A stretch of DNA of 64,000 nucleotides from Pseudomonas sp. FP2309 (lineage in GTDB: Bacteria > Pseudomonadota > Gammaproteobacteria > Pseudomonadales > Pseudomonadaceae), in assembly GCF_030687575.1 (NCBI RefSeq), contig NZ_CP117439.1, forward strand, positions 5,347,501-5,411,500, in the 5' to 3' direction. Positions 36,203 through 44,278 of the stretch are shown here, one piece after another (position 1 is the stretch's first letter; every line of letters begins with the position of its first letter). The translations under genes were made by a program, and so were the position numbers. The notes beneath the pieces were generated by a model. The model did no database searches, was not told the origin of the DNA, and saw only the letters and a list, made by a program, of their open reading frames with translations.

Positions 36203-37521
36203 CGCGCAGCCGCCATCAGGGCTTCAATCTCGGCGACAGTCTTGGGCACGCCGCTGGTCAGAATCTCACAGCCTTGTTTGGTCACTATCACGTCGTCCTC
36301 GATGCGCACGCCAATGCCACGCCATTTCTTTGCCACGCTGGTGTTGTCCGGCGAGATGTAGATCCCCGGCTCCACGGTCAACGCCATGCCGACTTCCAGC
36401 ACGCGCCATTCACCACCCACTCGGTACTCGCCCACGTCATGCACATCCATGCCCAGCCAATGGCCGGCGCGGTGCATATAGAAGGGTTTGTAGGCTTCGC
36501 TGGCGATCAGTTCATCGATATCACCTTGCAGCAAACCCAGCTTCACCAGCCCGGCGGTGATGACCCGCACGGTGGCCTCATGGGCCTGGTTCCAATGTTT
36601 GTTCGGCGCGATCTCGGCAAAGGCGGCTTCCTGGGAGGCCAGCACAACCTCGTAGATCGCTTTTTGCTCAGGCGAAAACTTGCCATTGACCGGCCAGGTG
36701 CGGGTGATGTCACTGGCGTAGCAGTCGATTTCGCACCCGGCGTCGATCAGCACCAGGTCGCCGTCCTTGAGCAGCGCGTCATTCTGCTGGTAATGCAGGA
36801 TGCAACTGTTGCGCCCGGCGGCGACGATAGAGCCATAGGCGGGCATTTTCGCGCCGCCTTTGCGGAACTCATAATCCAGCTCGGCCTCGAGGCTGAATTC
36901 GTAGAGGCCGGCGCGGCAAGCTTGCATCGCCTTCACATGGGCCGCACAGGAGATCCGTGCGGCTTCGCGCATCACCTTCACTTCCGCCGCCGATTTATAC
37001 AGGCGCATGTCGTGGAGCAAATGATCCAGGGCAACGAATTCGTTCGGCGGCTGGGCGCCAAGGTGCGCTTTAGAGCGGATCACATTGATCCACTCCATCA
37101 GGTGCCGATCGAATTCGGCGTTGCTGCCCATGGCCGAATAGACCCGGTCGCGGCCTTCGATCAGGCCGGGCAGGATGTCGTCGATATCGGTGATGGGGAA
37201 GGCATCGTCGGCGCCGAACACACGGATCGCACCTTCGGTGCCGGCACGCAGGCCGTCCCACAATTCGCGTTCGGCGTTGCGTTCACGGCAGAACAGCACG
37301 TACTCGCCGTGCTGGCGACCGGGCATCAGCACGATCACCGCCTGGGGCTCGGGGAAGCCGCTCAGGTACTGGAAATCGCTGTCCTGGCGGTAGACGTGCT
37401 CCACATCGCGGTTGCGGATCGCCACGGCGGCAGCCGGCAGGATCGCGATGCTGTTGGGTTCCATCTGCGCCATGAGCGCCTTGCGGCGCCGGGTGTATTC
37501 CGCTTTAGGGATATGGATCAT
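36199..37521 (-). CDS. pepP: Xaa-Pro aminopeptidase PepP
   Basis: 440-residue M24B peptidase removing an N-terminal residue before proline. The C-terminal pita-bread domain shows the metal ligands: D in VLIDAGCEID, D in YASDITRTWP, H in MHRAGHWLGMDVHDVGEY, and the glutamates of TVEPGIYI and IEDDVIV. The N-terminal domain starts MIHIPKAEYTRRRKALM. First gene of the leftward pepP-ubiH operon and 20 bp after the ygfB-type gene. Confidence 0.95.
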   Translation of the reverse strand: MIHIPKAEYTRRRKALMAQMEPNSIAILPAAAVAIRNRDVEHVYRQDSDFQYLSGFPEPQAVIVLMPGRQHGEYVLFCRERNAERELWDGLRAGTEGAIRVFGADDAFPITDIDDILPGLIEGRDRVYSAMGSNAEFDRHLMEWINVIRSKAHLGAQPPNEFVALDHLLHDMRLYKSAAEVKVMREAARISCAAHVKAMQACRAGLYEFSLEAELDYEFRKGGAKMPAYGSIVAAGRNSCILHYQQNDALLKDGDLVLIDAGCEIDCYASDITRTWPVNGKFSPEQKAIYEVVLASQEAAFAEIAPNKHWNQAHEATVRVITAGLVKLGLLQGDIDELIASEAYKPFYMHRAGHWLGMDVHDVGEYRVGGEWRVLEVGMALTVEPGIYISPDNTSVAKKWRGIGVRIEDDVIVTKQGCEILTSGVPKTVAEIEALMAAAR

Positions 37522-37541
37522 GGGCAGATGGGTTTCCTTTC

Positions 37542-38099
37542 TTAATGCAGCGACGGCTTGGGTGCTGCAGGTTCAGCGGACTTCTTGGTCTCGGTGAACA
37601 GCAGCAATGGCGCGACGCGCAGGTATTCCATGACTTCCATGTAGTCGCCTTCACCGTCTTCGGACTCTTCCAGTGCATCTTGCACCTGGGAAATCGCGGC
37701 GAGGTCCTGCAACACTTCCTTGGCGTCGGTGCTCAGCTCGAGGCCACCGGCATTCACGCCGAAACCGTGGAGGAAGCCCTGGCACCATTGGCCCAGTGCA
37801 GCGGCACGTTCGGTGAGCGGTGCGTCGTCGGTCGGCAGCAGCAGGACCACGGTGACGTCGTCGCCGGTCAGTTCGCCCTTGACCATCTCTTGCAGGCCGA
37901 TCAGTGCGTTACGCACGTTCTCGGTCGGTTCGGTTTCCAGCAGTTCGGCCACATCGGCCAGCCAGTTGTCGGCATCAAAGCCGACACCGGTGCAACTGCG
38001 GCCCAGCAACACGCCGTGCAGTTCGGCAGGCGAGCAAGGGTGACCGCTGGCGCTCAGCAGTTTGGAAAAAGCATCGTACGGGGAGTTCTGAATGGGCAT
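37542..38099 (-). CDS. YgfB/UPF0149 family protein
   Basis: 185 residues, acidic, soluble helical protein. Family segments: [29 protein letters not shown] and the C-terminal [19 protein letters not shown]. coli YgfB lies at the same place upstream of pepP; in P. aeruginosa YgfB has been linked to ampDh3 regulation. A short proline-rich tail (PAAPKPSLH) ends the protein. Divergent from the zapB-like/zapA pair. Confidence 0.9.
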   Translation of the reverse strand: MPIQNSPYDAFSKLLSASGHPCSPAELHGVLLGRSCTGVGFDADNWLADVAELLETEPTENVRNALIGLQEMVKGELTGDDVTVVLLLPTDDAPLTERAAALGQWCQGFLHGFGVNAGGLELSTDAKEVLQDLAAISQVQDALEESEDGEGDYMEVMEYLRVAPLLLFTETKKSAEPAAPKPSLH

Positions 38100-38238
38100 G
38101 GTGAGCTAGGCGCCAGACGGCGCAATGTCTAGAATGGAGCGCTGTATCCTAGCACCGGCAGACGTACCAAGACTATCAAGGGCGTCAGATCGTTTATCCT
38201 GCAGTTGCCATTCATCAGACAAAATCCAGTGGAACCCA

Positions 38239-38448
38239 ATGGAAGACACCGACCTGCAAGCGCTGATGGCCAGACTCGAATTGCTAATTACTCGGGTCGA
38301 GCAACTTAAGAGTCAAAACGGACTCCTATTAGCTCAGGAAAAGACCTGGCGCGAGGAACGCGCTCACCTCATTGAAAAAAACGAAATCGCCCGGCGTAAG
38401 GTCGAATCGATGATTTCGCGCCTGAAGGCCCTGGAGCAAGACTCATGA
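38239..38448 (+). CDS. Small coiled-coil protein (TIGR02449, ZapB-like)
   Basis: 69 residues, almost wholly coiled coil: MEDTDLQALMARLELLITRV, EQLKSQNGLLLAQEKTWREE and EIARRKVESMISRLKALEQ have heptad leucines. Paired with ZapA it fits the ZapB-like cell-division proteins common upstream of zapA in Pseudomonas. GGAA lies 6 bases before the ATG. The stop overlaps the zapA start as ATGA. Confidence 0.88.
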   Translation: MEDTDLQALMARLELLITRVEQLKSQNGLLLAQEKTWREERAHLIEKNEIARRKVESMISRLKALEQDS

Positions 38449-38762
38449 GTTCAAGCAATAGCGTCACCGTGCAGATCCTCGACAAAGAATATTCGATCAT
38501 CTGTCCCCAGGAAGAGCGCAACAACCTGGTGAGCGCCGCCCGCTACCTGGATGGCAAGATGCGTGAAATCCGCAGCAGCGGCAAAGTCATCGGCGCCGAC
38601 CGTATCGCCGTAATGGCCGCGCTGAACATTACCCATGACCTGCTGCACAAGCAGGAACGCCCTGACGTACAGGCCAGCGGTTCGACCCGAGAGCAAGTTC
38701 GTGACCTGCTCGAACGCGTGGATCTGGCGCTTTCCACCGACTCGGACACACCCAAGGGCTGA
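38445..38762 (+). CDS. zapA: Cell division protein ZapA
   Basis: 105 residues: N-terminal beta-alpha domain (VTVQILDKEYSIICPQEERN) and C-terminal coiled coil (SAARYLDGKMREIRSSGKVI, IAVMAALNITHDLLHKQE). ZapA bundles FtsZ filaments at the division septum. Followed directly by the 6S RNA gene, as in many gamma-proteobacteria. Confidence 0.95.
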   Translation: MSSSNSVTVQILDKEYSIICPQEERNNLVSAARYLDGKMREIRSSGKVIGADRIAVMAALNITHDLLHKQERPDVQASGSTREQVRDLLERVDLALSTDSDTPKG

Positions 38763-38781
38763 TTGCCGCGTCCGTTTAAGG

Positions 38782-38787
38782 TATACT
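38782..38787 (+). promoter_or_regulatory. -10 element of the 6S RNA promoter
   Basis: TATACT in GGTATACTCGC, 6-8 bases before the probable 5' end of the RNA. The -35 near the zapA stop is weak. Confidence 0.6.
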
Positions 38788-38792
38788 CGCCC

Positions 38793-38972
38793 CACTCCCT
38801 GGCGTGTTTGCCAGTCGGCGATGTCCCTGAGCCGATTCGCACTACCCTGGAAGTTGCACGTTGGGCTGGTGTGCATGTCCGCTAGACGGAAAGCCTTAAA
38901 GCCTACTGCATCTTCCACCTTGAACTTTCGGGTTCAAGGGCTAAGTCGACAGCGGCTCTGTCGGGGAGCCTG
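38793..38972 (+). ncRNA. ssrS: 6S RNA (ssrS)
   Basis: About 180 nucleotides between zapA and the 5-formyl-THF cyclo-ligase gene, the conserved place of ssrS. The ends pair (CTCCC near 38796 with GGGGAG near 38963-38968), followed by CTGGCGTGTTTGCCAG, the central GCACGTTGGGCTGGTGTGC region, and the CTTGAACTTTCGGGTTCAAG hairpin near the 3' side. A UUCG terminator follows at 38985. 6S RNA binds sigma-70 RNA polymerase in stationary phase. Exact ends are estimated. Confidence 0.9.
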
Positions 38973-38984
38973 AATTCCCAAACT

Positions 38985-39015
38985 CAATGCCAGTCTTCGG
39001 ACTGGCATTGTTTTA
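38985..39015 (+). terminator. UUCG-loop terminator after 6S RNA
   Basis: Perfect 11-bp stem CAATGCCAGTC (38985-38995) / GACTGGCATTG (39000-39010), loop TTCG, then TTTTA. It ends the RNA transcript just before the cyclo-ligase start; some readthrough is likely because that gene has no other obvious promoter. Confidence 0.88.
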
Positions 39016-39028
39016 TGAGCCGAAAACC

Positions 39029-39643
39029 ATGACCGAACCTGCGCCGCTGTCCCGTCCGCACCTTCGACGCATGTTGCGCAAGGCCCGCCGCGCGCTCACG
39101 CCGAGCGAACAGCGCCAGGCCGCCCATGGCCTGTATCGCCAACTGGCACAGCACCCGCTGTTTCGCCGGGCCAAACATATCTCCCTATACCTGCCGACGG
39201 ACGGTGAAATCGATCCGCGATTGCTGCTGCGTGCCGCTCAGCGCCGGGGCAAGGCCACTTACCTGCCGGTACTGAGCGCATGGCCGCGTACCAAGATGGT
39301 GTTCCAGCGCGTGCGACCAGGGGAAAAACTGTCTCCCAATCGCTTTCGCATTCTGGAGCCACGGGTCAACGCAGCCCGCCAACGCCAGGTGTGGGCGCTG
39401 GACCTGGTATTGCTGCCGTTGGTGGGGTTCGATGACGAGGGTGGCCGCCTGGGCATGGGTGGCGGTTTCTACGACCGCAGCCTGGCGTACATGGCCCGCC
39501 GCCAAAACTGGCGCAAGCCGACGCTGTTGGGCCTGGCCCACGAATGTCAGAAAGTCGATCGATTGGCACAGGCCAGCTGGGATGTGCCGTTGGCGGGCAC
39601 CGTCACCGACAGGCAGTGGTATATCGCAAAAACGCCGCTGTAA
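39029..39643 (+). CDS. 5-formyltetrahydrofolate cyclo-ligase (YgfA)
   Basis: 204 residues, ATP-dependent conversion of 5-formyl-THF to methenyl-THF. Family features: basic N-terminal LRRMLRKARRALTPSEQRQA, ISLYLPTDGEIDPRLLL, DLVLLPLVGFDDEGGRLGMG and GGFYDRSLAYM (phosphate loop). Start at 39029 is the first ATG clear of the 6S terminator. Same 6S RNA-ygfA order as E. coli. Its TAA stop forms part of a hairpin loop. Confidence 0.93.
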   Translation: MTEPAPLSRPHLRRMLRKARRALTPSEQRQAAHGLYRQLAQHPLFRRAKHISLYLPTDGEIDPRLLLRAAQRRGKATYLPVLSAWPRTKMVFQRVRPGEKLSPNRFRILEPRVNAARQRQVWALDLVLLPLVGFDDEGGRLGMGGGFYDRSLAYMARRQNWRKPTLLGLAHECQKVDRLAQASWDVPLAGTVTDRQWYIAKTPL

Positions 39644-39654
39644 GCAGCGGCGTT
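39626..39654 (-). terminator. Hairpin at the end of the cyclo-ligase gene, terminator for the minus-strand 49-residue gene
   Basis: Perfect 10-bp stem AACGCCGCTG (39631-39640) / CAGCGGCGTT (39645-39654), loop TAAG containing the cyclo-ligase stop codon. The T-run is on the minus strand (CAGCGGCGTTTTTGCG), so it best terminates the leftward small gene. Confidence 0.75.
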
Positions 39655-39667
39655 CTGGAAGGAAGGG

Positions 39668-39817
39668 TTAACGCTTGAAAGGTTGCGGCTGCTGTTGAGT
39701 CAGCTCAACCGGCGCATCGGTCTTGTTCGACCACAAGCTTTGCGCATACCCGGTGGTCACGACGCCCAGACCAAACAAAATCACCAAAATCCATAGTAAA
39801 TCCGGTTTACGTTGCAT
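39668..39817 (-). CDS. 49-residue single-pass membrane protein, conserved-looking, unknown function
   Basis: An uninterrupted frame from ATG at 39817 to TAA at 39668, too short for usual length cut-offs. It begins MQRKPDLLWILVILFGLGVV, a positively charged start then one hydrophobic segment (about residues 7-25), then TTGYAQSLWSNK and a glutamine-rich tail ending QQQPQPFKR. GGGGGGC precedes the start (SD-like, AGGGGGG). It is followed by a terminator with T-run on its strand. I recall a similar small gene at this place in other Pseudomonas. Function unknown. Confidence 0.75.
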   Translation of the reverse strand: MQRKPDLLWILVILFGLGVVTTGYAQSLWSNKTDAPVELTQQQPQPFKR

Positions 39818-40012
39818 CGATTGCCCCCCTTCAGGCACCTCGTACACGATGACAACAACGTTCCAAAGTAGTCCGTTGCAGCTGCGTCAAGCTTAAAATC
39901 CCGGCATTCTGCGATAACGTGAACCAACACGCAAACCTTGACGCCAACCGACCGTCGGTTTGTCATCAAATTGCCCGACAACTTGCCCACTGCCTTTTTC
40001 AGGAGCCCAAGA

Positions 40013-40462
40013 ATGGCCTACTGGCTGATGAAATCCGAGCCCGACGAACTCTCTATCAAAGGCCTGGAAAAACTTGGCGAAGCCCGCTGGGATGGCGTGC
40101 GCAACTACCAGGCGCGCAACTTCCTGCGCGCCATGGCCGTGGGTGACCAATTTTTCTTCTATCACTCCAGTTGCCCTGAGCCTGGCATTGCCGGCATCGG
40201 CAAAATCATCGAGGCCGCCTACCCGGACCCGACCGCACTGGAGCCGGACAGCCACTACTTCGACGCCAAGGCCACCCCCGAGAAAAACCCGTGGACTGCA
40301 ATTAACGTCTGCCATGTCCAAACGTTTCCCAAGGTGCTGGGTTTGGGGCTCCTCAAACAGCAAACCGCCCTCGCCGAATTACCGCTGGTGCAAAAAGGCA
40401 GCCGGCTGTCAGTGATGCCGGTGACCGCCGAACAATGGGCGGCGGTGCTGGCGCTGCGCTGA
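40013..40462 (+). CDS. EVE-domain protein (thymocyte nuclear protein 1-like)
   Basis: 149 residues, entirely an EVE (PUA-like) domain: MAYWLMKSEPDELSIKGLEK, WDGVRNYQARNFLRAMAVGD, FFYHSSCPEPGIAGIGKI, and the DPTALEPDSHYFD segment. EVE domains bind modified bases in DNA or RNA; bacterial single-domain members are of unclear role. AGGAG lies 7 bases before the ATG. Stand-alone gene. Confidence 0.92.
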   Translation: MAYWLMKSEPDELSIKGLEKLGEARWDGVRNYQARNFLRAMAVGDQFFFYHSSCPEPGIAGIGKIIEAAYPDPTALEPDSHYFDAKATPEKNPWTAINVCHVQTFPKVLGLGLLKQQTALAELPLVQKGSRLSVMPVTAEQWAAVLALR

Positions 40463-40580
40463 CCAGAACCCTGCAGTCACGCCCCCGGCGCATGCATCTA
40501 CGGCTTAACCGGGTTAGGCTTGCGCTTCATTTGATCGGCATCAACGCCTACAGGGCAGCACCGGTCAAACTAGGACGCTA

Positions 40581-41564
40581 ATGCCGCAGGAAGCCGCCAT
40601 GTCGACGCACCATCACACCTCTCGCGTTTTCGCCATCGCACTGATCGCTCTGCTGGTGGGCGCCGGCGGCTTCGGTTACTGGCGCTCCACCCAGGACCGC
40701 TTGCCCGAAGGCCTGAGCATGGGCAATGGGCGCCTGGAATCGACCGAAGTGCAGATCGCCGCCAAGATCCCCGGGCGTCTGGCCGAGGTGCGGGTGGACG
40801 AAGGCGATAAGGTGCTCAAGGGCCAGGTGCTGGCGCGCATGGATACCCGCACCCTGGAAGCCCAGCGCGCCCAGGCTGAAGCCGAGGTGCTGCGCGCCAA
40901 GGAAAACTTCTCCGCCGCCGAAGCCAATGTGCAACTGCGCCAAAGCGAACAACTGCTGGCCAGCCAGGAGCTCAGGCGCACCCAGGAGCTGTACAAACGC
41001 GGCTTCGCCAGCAGCCAATTGATTGACCAGCAGCAAGCGCGCCAGAACACCGGCAACGCCGCCGTGGTCGCTGCCCAAGCCCAGGTCAATGCGGTCAAGG
41101 CTGCCATCGGCGCCGCACAGGCCCAGGTCGCCCAGCTCACCAGTGAAATCGACGACAGCAGCCTGCGCGCGCCCATCGATGGGATCATCCAACTGCGCCT
41201 GGCCGAGCCCGGCGAAGTCCTTGGCGCGGGCGGACGGGTGTTGCTGCTGATCGATCCCAGTGATCAGTACATGAACCTTTACCTGCCCGCCTCCGTCACC
41301 GGTCGCCTGACCGTCGGCAGCGACGCGCGGATCCTGCTCGACGCCCTGCCCCAGCAACCGTTGCCGGCGAAAATCAGCTTTGTCGCCGCCAAATCGCAGT
41401 TCACCCCCAAAGAAGTGGAAACCCGTGACGAGCGCCAGAAACTGGTGTTCCGCGTCAAACTGCGCCTGACCCAACCCAGCGCCGTGCCTCAAGCCAAGCC
41501 CGGCATGCCGGGTGCAGGTTACGTGCGCACTGCGGATATCGACTGGCCGGCCAACCTGCAATGA
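40581..41564 (+). CDS. HlyD-family periplasmic adaptor (YhiI-like)
   Basis: 327 residues. One N-terminal anchor (about 13-33), barrel-sandwich lipoyl half (VQIAAKIPGRLAEVRVDEGD), alpha-helical hairpin rich in A and Q (about 95-190), second lipoyl half (DDSSLRAPIDGIIQLRLAEP), then beta domain. Membrane-fusion protein for the following ABC genes, as E. coli YhiI is for RbbA/YhhJ. Two starts are possible, 40581 (AGGA 6 bases upstream) and 40599 (AGGA 7 bases upstream). The stop overlaps the next gene by 4 bp. Confidence 0.88.
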   Translation: MPQEAAMSTHHHTSRVFAIALIALLVGAGGFGYWRSTQDRLPEGLSMGNGRLESTEVQIAAKIPGRLAEVRVDEGDKVLKGQVLARMDTRTLEAQRAQAEAEVLRAKENFSAAEANVQLRQSEQLLASQELRRTQELYKRGFASSQLIDQQQARQNTGNAAVVAAQAQVNAVKAAIGAAQAQVAQLTSEIDDSSLRAPIDGIIQLRLAEPGEVLGAGGRVLLLIDPSDQYMNLYLPASVTGRLTVGSDARILLDALPQQPLPAKISFVAAKSQFTPKEVETRDERQKLVFRVKLRLTQPSAVPQAKPGMPGAGYVRTADIDWPANLQ

Positions 41565-44278
41565 CCGGCCTGGCGCTGCACGCCACGGGTATCAAGCACC
41601 GTTACGGCCAGCAACAGGCGCTGATCGACGTCACCTTCAGCCTGCCCGCCGGCACACGCTGCGGGCTGATCGGCCCGGACGGTGCGGGCAAGTCGAGCCT
41701 GCTGGGACTGATCGCCGGGGTTAAAAAGCTCCAGGCCGGCGAACTGCAAGTGCTTGGCGGTTCCATCGCGGACCGCCGACACCGCAACAACCTCTACCCG
41801 CGCATCGCCTTTATGCCCCAGGGCCTGGGCGGCAACCTGTATCCAGAGCTGTCGATCAGCGAGAACATCCGTTTCTTCGCCACCCTGTTCGGCTTGTCCA
41901 CCGCCGACTGCAACCTGCGCATGCACAACCTGCTGCTGGCCACTGACCTGGCGCGCTTTGCCGAGCGCCCGGCGGGCAAACTCTCGGGCGGCATGAAGCA
42001 AAAACTCGGCCTGTGCTGCGCACTGATTCATGACCCGGACCTGTTGATCCTCGATGAGCCCACCACCGGCGTCGACCCGCTGTCACGCCGACGCTTCTGG
42101 GAGCTGGTCGACACCGTACGCAGTGAACGCCCGCAACTGACACTGCTGGTGGCCACGGCCTACATGGAAGAAGCCGAGCAGTTCGAACATTGCCTGATGC
42201 TCGACCGCGGCAAACTGATCGCCGACGGCCTCAGTTGCGAACTTGCCGCAGCGACGCCGAGCGGCAAGCTGGACGAGGCCTTCACTCACTTCCAGGGCGA
42301 CAGCGCCCATGACAACCAGCCGCTGGTGATACCGCCGCGTGAAGGCGACAGCCACGATATCGCCATCGAAGCCCACGACCTGACGCTGCGCTTCGGTGAT
42401 TTCACGGCGGTGGACAAGGTCAGCTTTGCGATCGGCCGGGGGGAGATTTTCGGCTTCCTCGGCTCCAACGGTTGCGGCAAGACCACCACCATGAAAGTCC
42501 TCACCGGCCTGATGCCCGCCACCGAAGGCAGCGCGACGTTGCTCGGCAATCCGGTGAACGCCAAGGACCTGGCCACCCGCAAACGCGTGGGTTTCATGTC
42601 ACAGAGCTTCTCGCTGTATGGCGAATTCAGCGTGCGCCAGAACCTGGTATTGCACGCGCAGCTGTTCGACCTGCCCAAGGCCGACCGTGGCCGGCGTATC
42701 GAGGAGTTGATCCAGCGCTTTGACCTGGGCGCGGTGGCCGAACAACCCTCCGGCGAGTTGCCCCTGGGCCTGCGCCAGCGCCTGTCCCTGGCCGTGGCGG
42801 TGCTGCATCGCCCGGAAGTGCTGATCCTCGATGAGCCGACCTCGGGCGTCGACCCGGCGGCGCGGGATGATTTCTGGCGGCTGCTGGTCGAACTGTCGCG
42901 CGAGCAAGGCGTGACCATCTTCCTGTCCACCCACTTTATGAATGAGGCCCAGCGCTGCGACCGCATCTCATTGATGCACGCGGGCAAGGTGCTGGCCTGC
43001 GACACCCCTGATGCCTTGCAGCAGCAGTTCCACGGCGACACCCTGGAAGCGGCGTTCGTCACGTGCCTGGAACAGGCTCAGGGTGAACCCGAACCCACAG
43101 CGCCAGCCAACACCGTCAGCGAAACGGGCCCGCCCCCCATCGGCAAACGCGGCTTCAGCCTGCCGCGCTTGTTGGCCGTGGCCAGCCGTGAAGGCAAAGA
43201 ATTGCTGCGCGATAAAGTGCGCATGGCCTTTGCCCTGCTCGGCGCGATGTTCATGATGGTGATCTTCGGCTACGGCATCTCCCTGGACGTGGAAAACCTC
43301 GCCTTCGCCGTCTACGACCAGGACCAGACACCGCAGAGCCGCGCCTACCTGGAGGCCTTTCGCAGCTCGCGCTACTTCGCCGAGCAAGCGCCAATCCAGG
43401 ACGCCAATGAATTACACCGGCGCCTGCAACGCTCGGAAATCAAACTGGCTCTGGAGATTCCGCCGGGGTTTGGTCGCGACCTCTACGCCGGTCGCCAACC
43501 CACGGTCGCCGCCTGGCTCGACGGCGGCATGCCGTTTCGCGCAGAAACCAGCCGCAATTATGTAGAAGCCGTGCATCAGGGCAACCTGCAGCAACTGGCC
43601 GAACTGAGCAGCCTGCCGCGCAGTACCCAGGCCGGTGCCAAGCTGGAAACCCGCTTTCGTTATAACCAGGACGTGGTCAGTGTGAACGCCATCGGTCCCG
43701 GCGTGATGGCGCTGATCCTGGCGTTTATCCCGGCGATGCTCACCGCATTGGGCATCGTGCGCGAGAAGGAGTTGGGCTCGATCACCAACTTTTACGCCAC
43801 GCCGCTCACACGCCTGGAGTTCCTGCTGGGCAAACAAGCACCTTACCTGGCCGTAAGCCTGGTCAACCTGGCGCTGCTGGTGGCGATGAACCGTTGGCTG
43901 TTTGGTGTGCCGTTCAAGGGCAGCGGCCTGACGCTGGCGTTCGGCGGCCTGCTGTACGTGCTGGCCACCACCAGCATGGGTCTGCTGATTTCCGCGTTCA
44001 CCCGCACGCAGATCGCGGCCATCCTCGGCACCATGATCATCACCAGCCTGCCGACCATCCAGTTTTCCGGGCTGATCGTGCCGCGCTCGTCCCTGGAAGG
44101 GGCGGCTGCGCTGATGGGCACGCTGTTTCCGGCCGGTCACTTCCTGGATATCGCGGTAGGCACCTTCACCAAGGCCCTGGACCTGCGCCAACTGTGGCCG
44201 CAATGCCTGGCGCTGTTCGGGTTTTTCGTCGGGTTCACCGGGCTGAGCCTGGTGATGCTCAAGAAGCAGGAGGTGTGA
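41561..44278 (+). CDS. rbbA: RbbA-like fused ABC transporter (two ATPase domains plus ABC-2 permease)
   Basis: 905 residues, close to E. coli RbbA (about 911). ABC domain 1: Walker A GPDGAGKSS at 38-46, signature LSGGMKQ, Walker B LLILDEPTTGVDP. ABC domain 2 (from about 265): Walker A GSNGCGKTT, Walker B VLILDEPTSGVDP, but its signature reads LPLGLRQ rather than LSGGQ. The C-terminal third is an ABC-2 permease with one membrane segment near 540 and five after about 710. E. coli RbbA is reported to associate with ribosomes; export with the HlyD partner is the more direct reading of the operon. Confidence 0.9.
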   Translation: MTGLALHATGIKHRYGQQQALIDVTFSLPAGTRCGLIGPDGAGKSSLLGLIAGVKKLQAGELQVLGGSIADRRHRNNLYPRIAFMPQGLGGNLYPELSISENIRFFATLFGLSTADCNLRMHNLLLATDLARFAERPAGKLSGGMKQKLGLCCALIHDPDLLILDEPTTGVDPLSRRRFWELVDTVRSERPQLTLLVATAYMEEAEQFEHCLMLDRGKLIADGLSCELAAATPSGKLDEAFTHFQGDSAHDNQPLVIPPREGDSHDIAIEAHDLTLRFGDFTAVDKVSFAIGRGEIFGFLGSNGCGKTTTMKVLTGLMPATEGSATLLGNPVNAKDLATRKRVGFMSQSFSLYGEFSVRQNLVLHAQLFDLPKADRGRRIEELIQRFDLGAVAEQPSGELPLGLRQRLSLAVAVLHRPEVLILDEPTSGVDPAARDDFWRLLVELSREQGVTIFLSTHFMNEAQRCDRISLMHAGKVLACDTPDALQQQFHGDTLEAAFVTCLEQAQGEPEPTAPANTVSETGPPPIGKRGFSLPRLLAVASREGKELLRDKVRMAFALLGAMFMMVIFGYGISLDVENLAFAVYDQDQTPQSRAYLEAFRSSRYFAEQAPIQDANELHRRLQRSEIKLALEIPPGFGRDLYAGRQPTVAAWLDGGMPFRAETSRNYVEAVHQGNLQQLAELSSLPRSTQAGAKLETRFRYNQDVVSVNAIGPGVMALILAFIPAMLTALGIVREKELGSITNFYATPLTRLEFLLGKQAPYLAVSLVNLALLVAMNRWLFGVPFKGSGLTLAFGGLLYVLATTSMGLLISAFTRTQIAAILGTMIITSLPTIQFSGLIVPRSSLEGAAALMGTLFPAGHFLDIAVGTFTKALDLRQLWPQCLALFGFFVGFTGLSLVMLKKQEV

